This document shows, in pieces, positions 53,415 to 62,985 of a stretch of DNA of 64,000 nt. The notes beneath the pieces were generated by a model. It ran no database searches. It had not been told where the DNA came from and saw nothing but the letters and a program-made list of their open reading frames with translations. Positions within the stretch are counted from its first letter, which is position 1. Each line of letters opens with the position of its first letter. The DNA comes from Cupriavidus alkaliphilus. Lineage in GTDB: Bacteria; Pseudomonadota; Gammaproteobacteria; Burkholderiales; Burkholderiaceae. The translations under genes and the position numbers were made by a program. Location of the stretch: positions 124,001 to 188,000 of the forward strand of contig NZ_FMAD01000004.1 in NCBI RefSeq assembly GCF_900094595.1. Reading direction: 5' to 3'.

Positions 53415-55079
53415 TCAGATATGCGAGCGGCTCTGGACCACGCGGAAGCGGTTGGCGACGAAGGCCGCATCGGACAGCGAAGCATTGGCTGCCGGATTGG
53501 CGCCGGTGGCGTGGAAATCGCTGAACGCGGCCGACTGGTTGACGAACACGCCGCCGGTCAGGTTGAGCGACAGCGCCACGCCCGCATCTTCAGCGGCGTC
53601 GCGGATGCTTTCGGTCACGCCGGCATCGATGGTGTAGGCCGACAGCGTCAGCGCGCCGTGCGTCTTCGCGCCGCGGTGCGCCAGTTCGATGCTGTGCGCG
53701 GTGCTGTCGGTCGCCACGACGAAGGAGATCGGGCCGAACAGTTCCTGCATGATCTTCGCTTCGTCGCTGGCATCGACCTTCAGCACCAGCGGCGTGCGGA
53801 TGCGGGCATCCGGAAACTCCGGATGCGCCAGCGCGCGGCTGTCGGCAACGATCTCGCCCAGCGCACGCGACGCTTCGATCCGTTCGACCACGCCGTCGTT
53901 CTGGATCGCACCGATCAGTTCCACCGCCTTGGCCGGATCGCCTGTCAGCTTGCTGACGGCTTCGCCGATCGCCGCGGCAACGTGGTCGAAGCCGATGCGC
54001 CCTTCCGGCGTATCGATGCCGTCCTTCGGCACGTAGATGTTCTGCGGCGCCGTGCACATCTGGCCCGAGTACAGCGACAGCGAGAAAGCGATATTGCGCA
54101 CCATCCCCTTGAAGTCGGCGGTGGAGTCGATCACGATCTGGTTGACGCCAGCCTTCTCCGTGTACACCTGCGCCTGGTGCGCGTTGCGCTCCAGCCAGTC
54201 GCCGTTGGCAGTGCTGCCGGTGAAGTCGATCAGGCGCACTTCGGGGCGCAGCGCCAGCTTCGACGCCATGCGCTCGCTCGGGTCGTTGGCCACCAGCATG
54301 ACGATATTCGGGTCGAAGCCGGCTTCCTGCAGCACTTCGCGCGCCACCTCGACGGTGATCGCCAGCGGCAGGATCGCGCCCGGGTGCGGCTTGACCACCA
54401 CCGCATTGCCGGTCGCCAGGCTGGCGAACAGGCCCGGATAGCCGTTCCACGTCGGGAAAGTGCAGCAGCCAATCACCAGGCCCACGCCGCGCGGCACCAC
54501 GGTGTAGCGCTTTTCCATGCGCAGCGGCTCGTTCTTGCCCTGCGGCTTCTCCCACGTGGCCTGCTTCGGGATGCGGCGCAGTTCGTCCCACGCGTAGGCC
54601 ACGGCTTCCAGGCCGCGGTCCTGCGCGTGCGGGCCGCCGGCCTGGAACGCCATCATGAAGGCCTGGCCGGTGGTGTGCATGACCGCGTAGGCAATCTCGA
54701 AGCTGCGTCGGTTCAGGCGCTGCAGGATTTCCAGCGACACGCCCACCCACGCTTCCGGCCCAGCCTTGCGCCATGCTGGCATGCCCTTGGCCACGCCGGC
54801 AAAGAGCTGGTCGAGGTCTGGCTTGGGATAGGTGACACCCAGTTCCGCGCCGTACGGAGAGACTTCCTTGCCGGCCTGGCCGACGGTGCCCGGCTGCGAC
54901 AGCGCGAACGGCTGGTTCAGGCGTGCCTCGAAGGCAGCCTTGCCGTCGGCGTTGGCGGTCTCGCCATAGACCTTGGGGCTCGGCATTTCGGCGAACGGGC
55001 TCCAGTAGCCGCGCGTGGCGATGGCTTGGGTGGCTTGTTCCAGCAGCGCCTGATGGCGTTCGAAAAACGGATGGGACAC
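53415..55079 (-). CDS. paaN: Phenylacetate degradation protein PaaN (aldehyde dehydrogenase domain only)
   Basis: A 554-residue ALDH-fold protein. NAD-binding and active-site landmarks: GCCTFPTWNGYPGLFASLATGNAVVVKPHP (split), FTGSTANG, the glutamate in VYTEKAGVN and nucleophile cysteine in SGQMCTAPQNI. It lacks the C-terminal MaoC-type hydratase domain of PaaZ (about 680 residues), so it can oxidise the ring-opened semialdehyde but another enzyme must hydrolyse oxepin-CoA. GTG start at 55079 with GGAG upstream. Between paaE and paaK. Confidence 0.92.
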   Translation of the reverse strand: MSHPFFERHQALLEQATQAIATRGYWSPFAEMPSPKVYGETANADGKAAFEARLNQPFALSQPGTVGQAGKEVSPYGAELGVTYPKPDLDQLFAGVAKGMPAWRKAGPEAWVGVSLEILQRLNRRSFEIAYAVMHTTGQAFMMAFQAGGPHAQDRGLEAVAYAWDELRRIPKQATWEKPQGKNEPLRMEKRYTVVPRGVGLVIGCCTFPTWNGYPGLFASLATGNAVVVKPHPGAILPLAITVEVAREVLQEAGFDPNIVMLVANDPSERMASKLALRPEVRLIDFTGSTANGDWLERNAHQAQVYTEKAGVNQIVIDSTADFKGMVRNIAFSLSLYSGQMCTAPQNIYVPKDGIDTPEGRIGFDHVAAAIGEAVSKLTGDPAKAVELIGAIQNDGVVERIEASRALGEIVADSRALAHPEFPDARIRTPLVLKVDASDEAKIMQELFGPISFVVATDSTAHSIELAHRGAKTHGALTLSAYTIDAGVTESIRDAAEDAGVALSLNLTGGVFVNQSAAFSDFHATGANPAANASLSDAAFVANRFRVVQSRSHI

Positions 55080-55134
55080 GGCTTGCTCCGGGGGCGAAAT
55101 TGAATCTGGGTATTTGGGATGGCAGGAGAACGCT

Positions 55135-56211
55135 TCAGGTTTCCTGATCGAAATTGATCACCAGCCTGTCGCTGACGGCGTAGCTCTGGCAGCTCAGGAT
55201 GAAGCCGCGCGCGACCTCGTAGTCTTCCAGCGCGAAGTTGACGTCCATGTCGACCTCGCCTTCGATGCGCTTGCAGCGGCAGGTCGAGCAGACGCCGCCC
55301 TTGCATGAGTACGGCAGTTCGATGCCCTGCGCCAGCGCGGCGTCGAGCACCGTTTCCTTGTTCTTCTCCAGCGTGAAGGAACGGGTACGGCCATCCTGGA
55401 TCACGGTCACTTCGCACTGCTGCTGGCCGACCTGCTTGTGCGCATGCGCGGCGGGCCGCGCCGACGGGATGCTGGTGGCAAACAGCTCGCGCTTGATGCG
55501 GGTCTTGTCGACGCCGTTATCGAGCAGCGCCTGCGAGACCTCTTCCATCATCGAATGCGGGCCGCAGATAAAGGCGACGTCGATGTCCTGCGGCCTGACC
55601 CAATGCTGCAGCAGCGCATTGGCCTTGGCGCCGTCGATGCGGCCGTTGAACAGGTCGATGTCGAGCTGCTCGCGGCTGAGCACAAACACCAGGTTGAAGC
55701 GCTGCAGGTAGGTATCCTTCAGGTCTTCCAGCTCTTCCTTGAACAGCACCGACGACGAGGCGCGGTTGCCGTAGAACAGCGTAAAGCGGCTGTCCGGCTC
55801 CGCCTGCAACGTGGTCTTGATGATCGACAGCATCGGCGTGATGCCGCTGCCGGCGGCGAAGGCGACATAGTGCTTCGCGTGCGTGGCGGACAGCGGCACG
55901 TGGAAATGGCCGGACGGCGGCATCACTTCCAGCTTCATGCCGGGCTGCAGCTGCTCGTTGGCCCAGTTGGAGAACAGCCCGCCGTCGACGCGCTTGATCG
56001 CCACGCGCAGCTGCGCGTCCTGCACCGCGGAGCAGATCGAGTAAGAGCGGCGCACGTCCTCGCCATCGATGCCGGTGCGCAGCGTCAGGTGCTGGCCCTG
56101 GACGTAGCGGTAGGTGTCGGCCAGTTCGTCCGGCACGGCGAAGGTCACGGCTACCGCATCGCGGGTCTCGCGCGTGACCGAGGCCACCGTCAATTCATGG
56201 AATTTGCTCAT
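55135..56211 (-). CDS. paaE: Phenylacetyl-CoA epoxidase reductase subunit
   Basis: A 358-residue reductase: FAD domain (RRSYSICS), NADPH domain (FAAGSGITPMLSI, FICGPHSMMEE) and a C-terminal plant-type [2Fe-2S] domain (YSCKGGVCSTCRC and LSCQSY). It transfers electrons to the PaaA diiron centre. The domain order is the reverse of the reductase at 12986-13987. 17 bases after paaD. Confidence 0.95.
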   Translation of the reverse strand: MSKFHELTVASVTRETRDAVAVTFAVPDELADTYRYVQGQHLTLRTGIDGEDVRRSYSICSAVQDAQLRVAIKRVDGGLFSNWANEQLQPGMKLEVMPPSGHFHVPLSATHAKHYVAFAAGSGITPMLSIIKTTLQAEPDSRFTLFYGNRASSSVLFKEELEDLKDTYLQRFNLVFVLSREQLDIDLFNGRIDGAKANALLQHWVRPQDIDVAFICGPHSMMEEVSQALLDNGVDKTRIKRELFATSIPSARPAAHAHKQVGQQQCEVTVIQDGRTRSFTLEKNKETVLDAALAQGIELPYSCKGGVCSTCRCKRIEGEVDMDVNFALEDYEVARGFILSCQSYAVSDRLVINFDQET

Positions 56212-56228
56212 CTCCCCACTTTTCCTTC

Positions 56229-56753
56229 TCAGTGAGCCTTGAAGTAGTCGAACGGCTCTTTGCAGTCGCCGCAGCGGTACAGCGCCTTGCACGCGGTCGA
56301 GCCGAACTGGCTGACCAGCCGCGTATGGCGCGAGCCGCAGTGCGGGCAGGCCACCACCAGCGCGGCCGGTCCCCCACCCCCCTTGCGGCTGATGCCGCTG
56401 ATATCGATCACCTGCTGCGCCGGCGGCGCGATGCCGTAGCCGGCGAGGCTGGCCTTGCCGCGCGGGGTCATCCAGTCGGTGGTCCAGGCCGGCGCCAGCC
56501 GGGTCTGCACGCGGACCTTGTCCACGCCCTGCGCGGCGAGCGCGCTTTCGATACCCTCGCGGATCACGGTCATGGCCGGGCAGCCGGAATACGTTGGCGT
56601 GATGGTGACGACGCAGGCATCGCCTTCCCATGCCACGTCGCGCACGATGCCGAGATCCACCACGGAGATCACGGGGATTTCGGGGTCGGGCACCGTGTCG
56701 AGCCAGGTCCAGACCTGCTCCACGGCGGCACGATCCAGCGCTTGCGCGGTCAT
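56229..56753 (-). CDS. paaD: Phenylacetyl-CoA epoxidase assembly factor PaaD
   Basis: A 174-residue MIP18/SufT-like protein (VPDPEIPVISVVDLGIVR and TPTYSGCPAM) with a C-terminal zinc ribbon (ACPHCGS and YRCGDCKEPF). Thought to help mature the epoxidase metal centres. ATG at 56753 used; GTG at 56762, which overlaps the paaC stop as GTGA, is equally possible. Confidence 0.92.
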   Translation of the reverse strand: MTAQALDRAAVEQVWTWLDTVPDPEIPVISVVDLGIVRDVAWEGDACVVTITPTYSGCPAMTVIREGIESALAAQGVDKVRVQTRLAPAWTTDWMTPRGKASLAGYGIAPPAQQVIDISGISRKGGGGPAALVVACPHCGSRHTRLVSQFGSTACKALYRCGDCKEPFDYFKAH

Positions 56754-56758
56754 GATGC

Positions 56759-57523
56759 TCACCACTGTGCGCCGGGATAGGCGCGCTGCAGGAACTGCAT
56801 CTCGGCCAGCAGGTAGCCAAGGTGTTCGGTATGACGGCCGTGGCGGCCGCCGCGCTGCGCCCACTGGCCGGCGGGCACGCGCAGCGTGGCTTCTTCCAGC
56901 ACCTCGCTGACGTGGCGTTGCCAGGGCTCGGCCAGCGTGGCGGGATCGGGGATCACGCCGTCGCGCGCCAGCGCGGCTTCGGCCGCATCGGCTTCAAACA
57001 GTTCGCCGGTGAACATCCACAGCTCGTCGAACGCCTCCTGCATGCGGCGATGGCTTTCCTCGCTGCCATCGCCCAGCCGCACCACCAGGTCGGCGCTGCG
57101 GCGCACGTGGTAGGTCACTTCCTTTAGCGACTTGGCGGCAATCTCGGCGATGCGCGCGTCGGTCGAGCGCTGCAGCGCTTCGAGCTGGAAGTAGTGCCAC
57201 GTATCGAACAGGAACTGGCGCGCCAGCGTATCGGCATAGCTGCCGTTGGGCTGTTCCGCCAGCAGCAGGTTGCGGAACTGGTGCACATCGCGCAGGAATG
57301 CCAGCTGGTCGGCGGTGCGCCCGGCGCCCTCCACTTCGGCGGCATAGCCGAGCCACAGGCGGGTCTGGCCGATCAGGTCGAGCGCGACGTTGGTCAGCGC
57401 AATGTCCTCTTCCAGCGCCGGGCCGCGGCCGCACCATTCCGACAGGCGCTGGCCGAGCACCAGCGTGGAATCGCCGAGGCGCAGCAGATACTCGTGGAGA
57501 TGAGCGAGCTTGTGGTTGTCCAT
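56759..57523 (-). CDS. paaC: Phenylacetyl-CoA epoxidase structural subunit
   Basis: A 254-residue ferritin-like subunit that pairs with PaaA but has lost the metal site. LRLGDSTLVLGQRLSEWCGRGPALEEDIALTN (split) and LAEMQFLQRAYPGAQW at the C-terminus are typical. 13 bases after paaB. Confidence 0.94.
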   Translation of the reverse strand: MDNHKLAHLHEYLLRLGDSTLVLGQRLSEWCGRGPALEEDIALTNVALDLIGQTRLWLGYAAEVEGAGRTADQLAFLRDVHQFRNLLLAEQPNGSYADTLARQFLFDTWHYFQLEALQRSTDARIAEIAAKSLKEVTYHVRRSADLVVRLGDGSEESHRRMQEAFDELWMFTGELFEADAAEAALARDGVIPDPATLAEPWQRHVSEVLEEATLRVPAGQWAQRGGRHGRHTEHLGYLLAEMQFLQRAYPGAQW

Positions 57524-57536
57524 GGTCCGGGCCGTC

Positions 57537-57818
57537 TCAGATGTGCTTGACCGCTTCCGGCATCGGGAAGAACGTCGGGTGGCGGTAGACCTTGCTGTTG
57601 GCGGGCTCGAACAGCGGGCCCTTGTCGCCGGGGCTGCTCGCCATCACGTCGCTGGCCTTCACCACCCAGACGCTGACGCCTTCGTTGCGGCGCGTGTAGA
57701 CGTCGCGGGCGTTGTTGATCGCCATTTCGCCATCCGGTGCGTGCAGGCTGCCCACGTGCTTGTGGGCCAGGCCGTGCTGGCTGCGGATAAAGATCTCCCA
57801 AAGCGGCCACTCTTTCAT
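57537..57818 (-). CDS. paaB: Phenylacetyl-CoA epoxidase subunit PaaB
   Basis: A 93-residue protein, MKEWPLWEIFIRSQHGLAHKH at the start and VYRHPTFFPMPEAVKHI near the end, matching PaaB. It bridges PaaAC heterodimers. Ribosome site AGGAGG. Confidence 0.95.
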   Translation of the reverse strand: MKEWPLWEIFIRSQHGLAHKHVGSLHAPDGEMAINNARDVYTRRNEGVSVWVVKASDVMASSPGDKGPLFEPANSKVYRHPTFFPMPEAVKHI

Positions 57819-57875
57819 GGCAACCTCCTGTGTAAAGCGATTCGATGTGGGGAGCGGCGCGCTGCGCCGCATGGG

Positions 57876-58874
57876 TCAGGCCGCGGCTTGCTGCGCCTGC
57901 TGGCCGGCCTGCTTTTCCGCATGCGCCACCAGCGCGTCGCGGAACCATGCGCCGTCGTCCCAGGCCTTGACGCGGGTGCGCAGGCGGTCGCGGTTGCACG
58001 GGCCGTTGCCCTGGATCACGTTGTAGAACTCGGACCAGTCGATTTCACCGAAGTCATAGTGGCCGCGTTCGTCGTTCCACTTGAGTTCCGGATCGGGAAT
58101 GGTCAGGCCCAGGTACTCGGCCTGCGGCACGGTCTGGTCGACCATCTTCTGGCGCAGCTCGTCGTTGGAGAACAGCTTGATGCGCCATTGCATCGACTGC
58201 GCGCTGTTGGGCGAATCGCCGTCGGACGGGCCGAACATCATCAGCGCAGGCCACCACCAGCGATCGAGCGCGTCCTGCGCCATCTGCTTCTGCTCGGCCG
58301 TGCCGTTGCACAGCTTCAGCAGGATGTCGTAGCCCTGGCGCTGGTGGAACGACTCTTCCTTGCATACGCGCACCATGGCGCGCGCATACGGGCCGTACGA
58401 GCAGCGGCACAGCGGCACCTGGTTGATGATGGCCGAGCCGTCGACCAGCCAGCCGATCATGCCGATGTCGGCCCAGGACAGCGTGGGGTAGTTGAAGATG
58501 CTGGAATACTTGGCCTTGCCCGAATGCAGGTCGCCCAGCATCTGGTCGCGCGACACGCCCAGCGTTTCGGCGGCGCTGTACAGGTACAGGCCGTGGCCGG
58601 CTTCATCCTGGATCTTGGCCAGCAGCACCGCCTTGCGCTCCAGCGTAGGGGCTCGGGTCACCCAGTTGCCTTCCGGCAGCTGGCCGACGATCTCCGAATG
58701 CGCATGCTGCGAGATTTGGCGGACCAGGGTCTTGCGATAGGCCTCGGGCATCCAGTCCTTGGCCTCGATCTTGATGCCATCATCCACACGGGACTGGAAC
58801 GCGCGCTCCTGCGGGTCCATCTCTTCCATCGCGCGGAGCCTTGTTGCTCCTGTCTCCACCAGCTGTGCGTACAT
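57876..58874 (-). CDS. paaA: Phenylacetyl-CoA epoxidase catalytic subunit
   Basis: A 332-residue diiron ferritin-like oxygenase subunit that epoxidises the ring of phenylacetyl-CoA. Metal-binding helices are recognisable: [20 protein letters not shown] and [17 protein letters not shown] at 58874 (MYAQLVETG) with GGAGC upstream gives the family length; the frame continues upstream to 58967. First gene of the operon, divergent from paaX. Confidence 0.96.
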   Translation of the reverse strand: MYAQLVETGATRLRAMEEMDPQERAFQSRVDDGIKIEAKDWMPEAYRKTLVRQISQHAHSEIVGQLPEGNWVTRAPTLERKAVLLAKIQDEAGHGLYLYSAAETLGVSRDQMLGDLHSGKAKYSSIFNYPTLSWADIGMIGWLVDGSAIINQVPLCRCSYGPYARAMVRVCKEESFHQRQGYDILLKLCNGTAEQKQMAQDALDRWWWPALMMFGPSDGDSPNSAQSMQWRIKLFSNDELRQKMVDQTVPQAEYLGLTIPDPELKWNDERGHYDFGEIDWSEFYNVIQGNGPCNRDRLRTRVKAWDDGAWFRDALVAHAEKQAGQQAQQAAA

Positions 58875-58947
58875 GCCTGCTCCGGCTTTTGTTGAGGCCC
58901 GCTCGGGGTCTTGATTTACGTCAATTGCGTCAGTTGCAATGCATGGT

Positions 58948-58990
58948 AGTGATACAATTTGATTCAAGCAATCGACGAATGTGTATCACT
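58948..58990. promoter_or_regulatory. Inverted repeat between paaA and paaX, candidate PaaX operator
   Basis: AGTGATACA (58948-58956) and TGTATCACT (58982-58990), perfect 9-base arms separated by 25 bases that include TTTGATTC, similar to the core of known PaaX sites. Between the divergent genes. Confidence 0.55.
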
Positions 58991-59003
58991 TCAAGGGACT
59001 GCG

Positions 59004-59927
59004 ATGGCGACTTCACCTGATCCGGAACAACCCTCCGCGCGCCTTGGCCGGCTGGCGCGCGGGCTCAAGCTGGGGGCCAATTCCTTGCTGGTGACGCTGT
59101 TCGGCGACGTGGTCGCGCCACGGCCGCAGGCGGTGTGGCTGGGGAGCCTGATCCGCCTCGCGGCACCGTTCGGCATCAACGACCGGCTGGTGCGCACGGC
59201 CACCTTCCGGCTGACCGCGGACGACTGGCTGAGCGCCACCAGGATCGGACGGCGCAGCTACTACGGGCTGTCGGAAGCCGGACTGCAGCGCGTGCTCCAC
59301 GCCGGCAAGCGCATCTATGCGGGCGAAGCGCAGGAATGGGATGGCCGCTGGACCATGGTGATGGTGCGCGGTGACGTACGCGCAACGGTGCGGCAAAAGC
59401 TGAAGCGCGAATTGCTGTGGGAGGGCTTTGGCGCGATCGCGCCGGGGGTGATGGCGCATCCCAATGCAGACCTGGGGTCGCTGCGCGAGATCATCGGCGC
59501 GGCGCGCGCGCAGGAGTACGTCGCGGTGATGGAGGCAAGCAGCCTGGAAGCGTTCCCGATCCAGCCGCTGCAGGCGCTGATGCACCAGACCTTCAAGCTG
59601 GGCGACGTGGCGGACGCGTGGCAGGCGCTGTTGAAACGGTTTTCACCGCTGGCGCAAGAGGCGGCGCAACTACCGCCGGCCGACGCCTATTTCGTGCGGA
59701 CGCTGCTGGTACATGAATACCGGCGCGTGCTGCTGCGCGATCCCAACCTGCCGGAGGCGCTGCTGCCGCAGGACTGGCCCGGGCGCACGGCGCGGGAGAT
59801 GTGCAGCGCGATGTATGGTTCGCTGCTGGCGGCGAGCGAGGATTACCTGCAGCGCACGGTGGAGGTGGCGGAGGGGTCGTTGATGCATGCGGAAAGGGTG
59901 CTGCGCAGGCGGTTCATGCATGGCTGA
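59004..59927 (+). CDS. paaX: PaaX-family transcriptional repressor
   Basis: A 307-residue PaaX-like regulator: winged helix at about 25-95 (SLLVTLFGDVVAPRPQAVWLGSLIRLAAPFGIN, split), then RTATFRLTADDWL and RRSYYGLSEAG, and the C-terminal domain ending DWPGRTAREMC. PaaX represses paa operons and is released by phenylacetyl-CoA. ATG at 59004 has AAGGGA upstream. Divergent from paaA. Confidence 0.88.
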   Translation: MATSPDPEQPSARLGRLARGLKLGANSLLVTLFGDVVAPRPQAVWLGSLIRLAAPFGINDRLVRTATFRLTADDWLSATRIGRRSYYGLSEAGLQRVLHAGKRIYAGEAQEWDGRWTMVMVRGDVRATVRQKLKRELLWEGFGAIAPGVMAHPNADLGSLREIIGAARAQEYVAVMEASSLEAFPIQPLQALMHQTFKLGDVADAWQALLKRFSPLAQEAAQLPPADAYFVRTLLVHEYRRVLLRDPNLPEALLPQDWPGRTAREMCSAMYGSLLAASEDYLQRTVEVAEGSLMHAERVLRRRFMHG

Positions 59928-59949
59928 ACACGTCAGCCCGCGCTTGTTT

Positions 59950-60072
59950 GCTCCCCTCTCCCGCCTGCGGGAGAGGGGCCGGGGGTGAGGGCAGGCACCC
60001 CCACGAAGTGAGGGCCGGCGCCCTTGCATGCGCCGGCCCTCACCCCAACCCTCTCCCGCAAGCGGGAGAGGG
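59950..60072. repeat. Composite REP cluster between paaX and boxA (copies 5 and 6 plus a large hairpin)
   Basis: Copy 5 at 59950-59978 and copy 6 at 60049-60072 (CCCTCTCCCGC-AA-complement). Between them a hairpin with perfect 13-base arms, GTGAGGGCCGGCG (60008-60020) and its complement (60031-60043). Lies between convergent genes and may act as a two-way terminator. Confidence 0.8.
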
Positions 60073-60119
60073 AGCACGCCCGGGGGAATAGATAATGCTT
60101 CGCGTCGATGGACAGGCCC

Positions 60120-61400
60120 TCAATACGTCTCCAAGTGCAACCTCCCGTCCCGCTTCAACCCTTCCGCCAGCGCCTCCCAATGCAGTCCCGCCTGCTGTGC
60201 CACCTCGCGCAGCGCCAGCACCACGCCCTCCTCCATGCTCTTCAGCCCGCAGACATAGAAGTACGTATCCGGTGATGCCAGCAGCGCCGCCAGGTCCGCC
60301 GCGCGCTCGCGCATCAGGTCCTGCACGTAACGCTTGGGCTGCCCCGGCGTGCGCGAGAACGCCAGGTTGATGTCGATGAAATCCTTCGGCAGGTTCTGCA
60401 GCGGCCCGAAGTACGGCAGCTCTTCCTTGCTGCGCGCGCCGAAGAACAGCATCAGCTTGCCGCCATCGAACTTGCCGGCCTTGCGCAGCCGCCTGCGCCA
60501 TTCTGTCATCGCCCGCATCGGCGCGCTGCCGGTGCCCGTGCAGATCATCACGATGTTCGAGCGCGGGTGATTCGGCATCAGGAAGCTGGCGCCGAACGGG
60601 CCGATCACTTCTACCTTGTCGCCCACCTTCAGGTCGCACATGTAGTTCGAGCCCACGCCGCGCACGGGGTTGCCGTCGTGGTCCTGCAGCACGCGCTTGA
60701 TCGTCAGCGACAGGTTGTTGTAGCCCGGCCGCTCGCCGTTGCGCGCGCTGGCGATGGAGTACTGGCGCGCATGGTGCGGGCGGCCGCCGGCGTCGGTGCC
60801 GGGCGGCACGATGCCGATAGACTGGCCTTCGAGCACCGGGAACGGCGTCGTGCCGAAGTCCAGCACGATGTGGTGCGTGTCGTATTCGCGGCCGACCTCG
60901 GTCACGCGCACGTTGCCGGTCACCGTGGCAGTGATGGTCTTCTGCGCGGACTTGGCGCCATAGAGGTTAGTGTAGGCATGCGCGGCGGACCACGGCGGCA
61001 CGGTGGCGCCGTAGCGGGCGCTGTTGAAGGCTTCCTCGGCAGTGCCGGACAGTGGCGACGCCGCGGGAAGTTCCGGCGCGGCGGTCTGCAGGTCGGCGCC
61101 TGGCGCCAGGTCGGCCAGCTGTTCGGGCGACAGTGCTTCCGGCAGCGTGTCCCACGTGAGCTGTTCCTCAATGCTGTAGGCGCGCAGTTTCGGCATGTCG
61201 CGCCAGTTGTCGATCGATCCGGTCGGACACGGGGCAATGCAGGCCATGCACAGGTTGCACTTGTCGGCATCGACCACGTAGTTGCGCGAGTCGTGCGTGA
61301 TCGCACCCACCGGGCAGGTGGCTTCGCAGGTATTGCAGCGGATGCAGATCTCGGGATCGATCAAGTGCTGCTTGATGACTTGAATTTCTGCCATGTCCAT
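60120..61400 (-). CDS. boxA: Benzoyl-CoA 2,3-epoxidase reductase subunit
   Basis: A 426-residue NADPH-dependent reductase. Two [4Fe-4S] motifs at the N-terminus, C19, C22, C25, C29 ([11 protein letters not shown]) and C48, C51, C54, C58 ([11 protein letters not shown]), then a ferredoxin-NADP reductase module ([35 protein letters not shown]). Supplies electrons to BoxB. ATG at 61400 follows GGAGA by 5 bases; ATG at 61394 is an alternative. 113 bases from boxB with a degenerate REP between. Confidence 0.95.
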   Translation of the reverse strand: MDMAEIQVIKQHLIDPEICIRCNTCEATCPVGAITHDSRNYVVDADKCNLCMACIAPCPTGSIDNWRDMPKLRAYSIEEQLTWDTLPEALSPEQLADLAPGADLQTAAPELPAASPLSGTAEEAFNSARYGATVPPWSAAHAYTNLYGAKSAQKTITATVTGNVRVTEVGREYDTHHIVLDFGTTPFPVLEGQSIGIVPPGTDAGGRPHHARQYSIASARNGERPGYNNLSLTIKRVLQDHDGNPVRGVGSNYMCDLKVGDKVEVIGPFGASFLMPNHPRSNIVMICTGTGSAPMRAMTEWRRRLRKAGKFDGGKLMLFFGARSKEELPYFGPLQNLPKDFIDINLAFSRTPGQPKRYVQDLMRERAADLAALLASPDTYFYVCGLKSMEEGVVLALREVAQQAGLHWEALAEGLKRDGRLHLETY

Positions 61401-61454
61401 GGCGGTCTCCACAAATCAGAGGACTTCCGGGCATGCATCCCGTGCCATCGGTGT

Positions 61455-61481
61455 TCCCCTCTCCCCTCAGTGGAGAGGGGA
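61455..61481. repeat. Degenerate REP-like inverted repeat (copy 7)
   Basis: TCCCCTCTCC and GGAGAGGGGA arms around a 7-base centre in the boxB-boxA gap. Confidence 0.6.
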
Positions 61482-61513
61482 GAAAACCGGCGGCACGGAA
61501 GCAGCCATGTCGA

Positions 61514-62941
61514 TCAGTTAAACCGCACGTACTCGAAATCCACCGGCTGGCGGTTGATGCCCATCACCGGCGGCGCGATCCAGTTGGCGAACTTGCCGGG
61601 CTCGACCACGCGGCCCATCAGGCTGGCGACGAAGGCGCGGTCGCCTTCGGTGGGCAGCCACTGGTCGCGGAAGTCGCGCCATTCGGCGTCGGAAATCACG
61701 CGGCCGTCCGGCGATACCTTCACGCCGGCGAGCGCGCCGATGTTGCGGTGGAACGCCTTGTGCGGCACCTTCAGGCGGAACGGGATCCCGGCCTTCTCGA
61801 TCACCTTGTTCCAGCGCTCGACGCCGGCCATGCTGTCCTTGATGTAGTCATCGCGCAGGACTTCGTTGAGCGCGTTGAGCATCGGCACTTCCTTCTCGGT
61901 CAGCTGGCCGTTCTGCGCCTGCAGGATGCGGTAGGTCTGGCCCTTGAGCACGTGGTCGTCCATGCGCTTGCCTTCTTCGTAGCGGCCCTTCAGGCCGGTG
62001 CTGTAGAAGGTGGCGGCGTTGCTCGACTCATCCGCGCCGAACAGGTCGATGGTGACGCTGTAGTGGAAGTTCAGGTAGCGCTGGATGGTCGGCAGGTCGA
62101 TCACGCCGGCCGCGCGCAGCTTCGCCGGATCGTCAGTCTTCAGCTCGTTCATCACCTGGCAGGTGCGCTGGATCACGCGCGACACGCCCGATTCGCCGAC
62201 GAACATGTGGTGCGCTTCCTCGGTCAGCATGAATTTGGTGGTCCGTGCCAGCGGGTCGAACGCGCTCTCGGCCAGCGCGCACAGCTGGAACTTGCCGTCG
62301 CGGTCGGTGAAGTAGGTGAACATGAAGAACGACAGCCAGTCGGGCGTCTGCTCGTTGAACGCCTGCAGGATGCGCGGGTTGTCCTGCTGGCCGCTGCGGC
62401 GCTCCAGCAGTGCTTCGCCCTCTTCCCGGCCGTCGCGGCCGAAGTACTTGTGCAGCAGGTAGACCATGGCCCACAGGTGGCGGCCCTCTTCCACGTTTAC
62501 CTGGAACAGGTTGCGCAGGTCGTACATGCTGGGCGCGGTCAGGCCAAGGTGGCGCTGCTGCTCGACCGACGCGGGCTCGGTATCGCCCTGCGTCACGATG
62601 ATGCGGCGCAGGTTGGCGCGATATTCCCCGGGAATGTCCTGCCACGCGTCCTCGCCCTTGTGGTCGCCGAAGTGGATCTTGCGGTTGGCCTCGGCGGGGT
62701 TCAGGAAGATGCCCCAGCGGTAGTCCGGCATCTTGACGTGGCCGAAGTGGGCCCAGCCCTGCGGATCGACGCTGATCGCGGTGCGCAGGTAGATGTCATG
62801 GCTGTGCGAGCCCTCCGGGCCCATGTCGTTCCACCAGCTCAGGTAGTTGGGCTGCCATTGCTCGAGCGCGCGCTGCAGGGTGCGGTCTTCGCTGAGGTTG
62901 ACGTTGTTGGGGATCTTGTCGCTGTAGTTGATGCCGGACAT
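61514..62941 (-). CDS. boxB: Benzoyl-CoA 2,3-epoxidase oxygenase subunit
   Basis: A 475-residue diiron oxygenase that epoxidises benzoyl-CoA. Metal-ligand helices can be seen around VNVEEGRHLWAM and TEEAHHMFVGESG. Start MSGINYSDKIPNNV with AGGAGA upstream. 44 bases after boxC in the order boxC-boxB-boxA. Confidence 0.96.
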   Translation of the reverse strand: MSGINYSDKIPNNVNLSEDRTLQRALEQWQPNYLSWWNDMGPEGSHSHDIYLRTAISVDPQGWAHFGHVKMPDYRWGIFLNPAEANRKIHFGDHKGEDAWQDIPGEYRANLRRIIVTQGDTEPASVEQQRHLGLTAPSMYDLRNLFQVNVEEGRHLWAMVYLLHKYFGRDGREEGEALLERRSGQQDNPRILQAFNEQTPDWLSFFMFTYFTDRDGKFQLCALAESAFDPLARTTKFMLTEEAHHMFVGESGVSRVIQRTCQVMNELKTDDPAKLRAAGVIDLPTIQRYLNFHYSVTIDLFGADESSNAATFYSTGLKGRYEEGKRMDDHVLKGQTYRILQAQNGQLTEKEVPMLNALNEVLRDDYIKDSMAGVERWNKVIEKAGIPFRLKVPHKAFHRNIGALAGVKVSPDGRVISDAEWRDFRDQWLPTEGDRAFVASLMGRVVEPGKFANWIAPPVMGINRQPVDFEYVRFN

Positions 62942-62985
62942 GGTGGTCTCCTGGGAGGACGATTCGGTTGTCGTTAGGTGCTGGA

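Noticed and set aside
53373-55103. Long plus-strand frame opposite paaN
   Set aside because: paaN on the minus strand has complete ALDH motifs and operon context; the plus-strand product has none.
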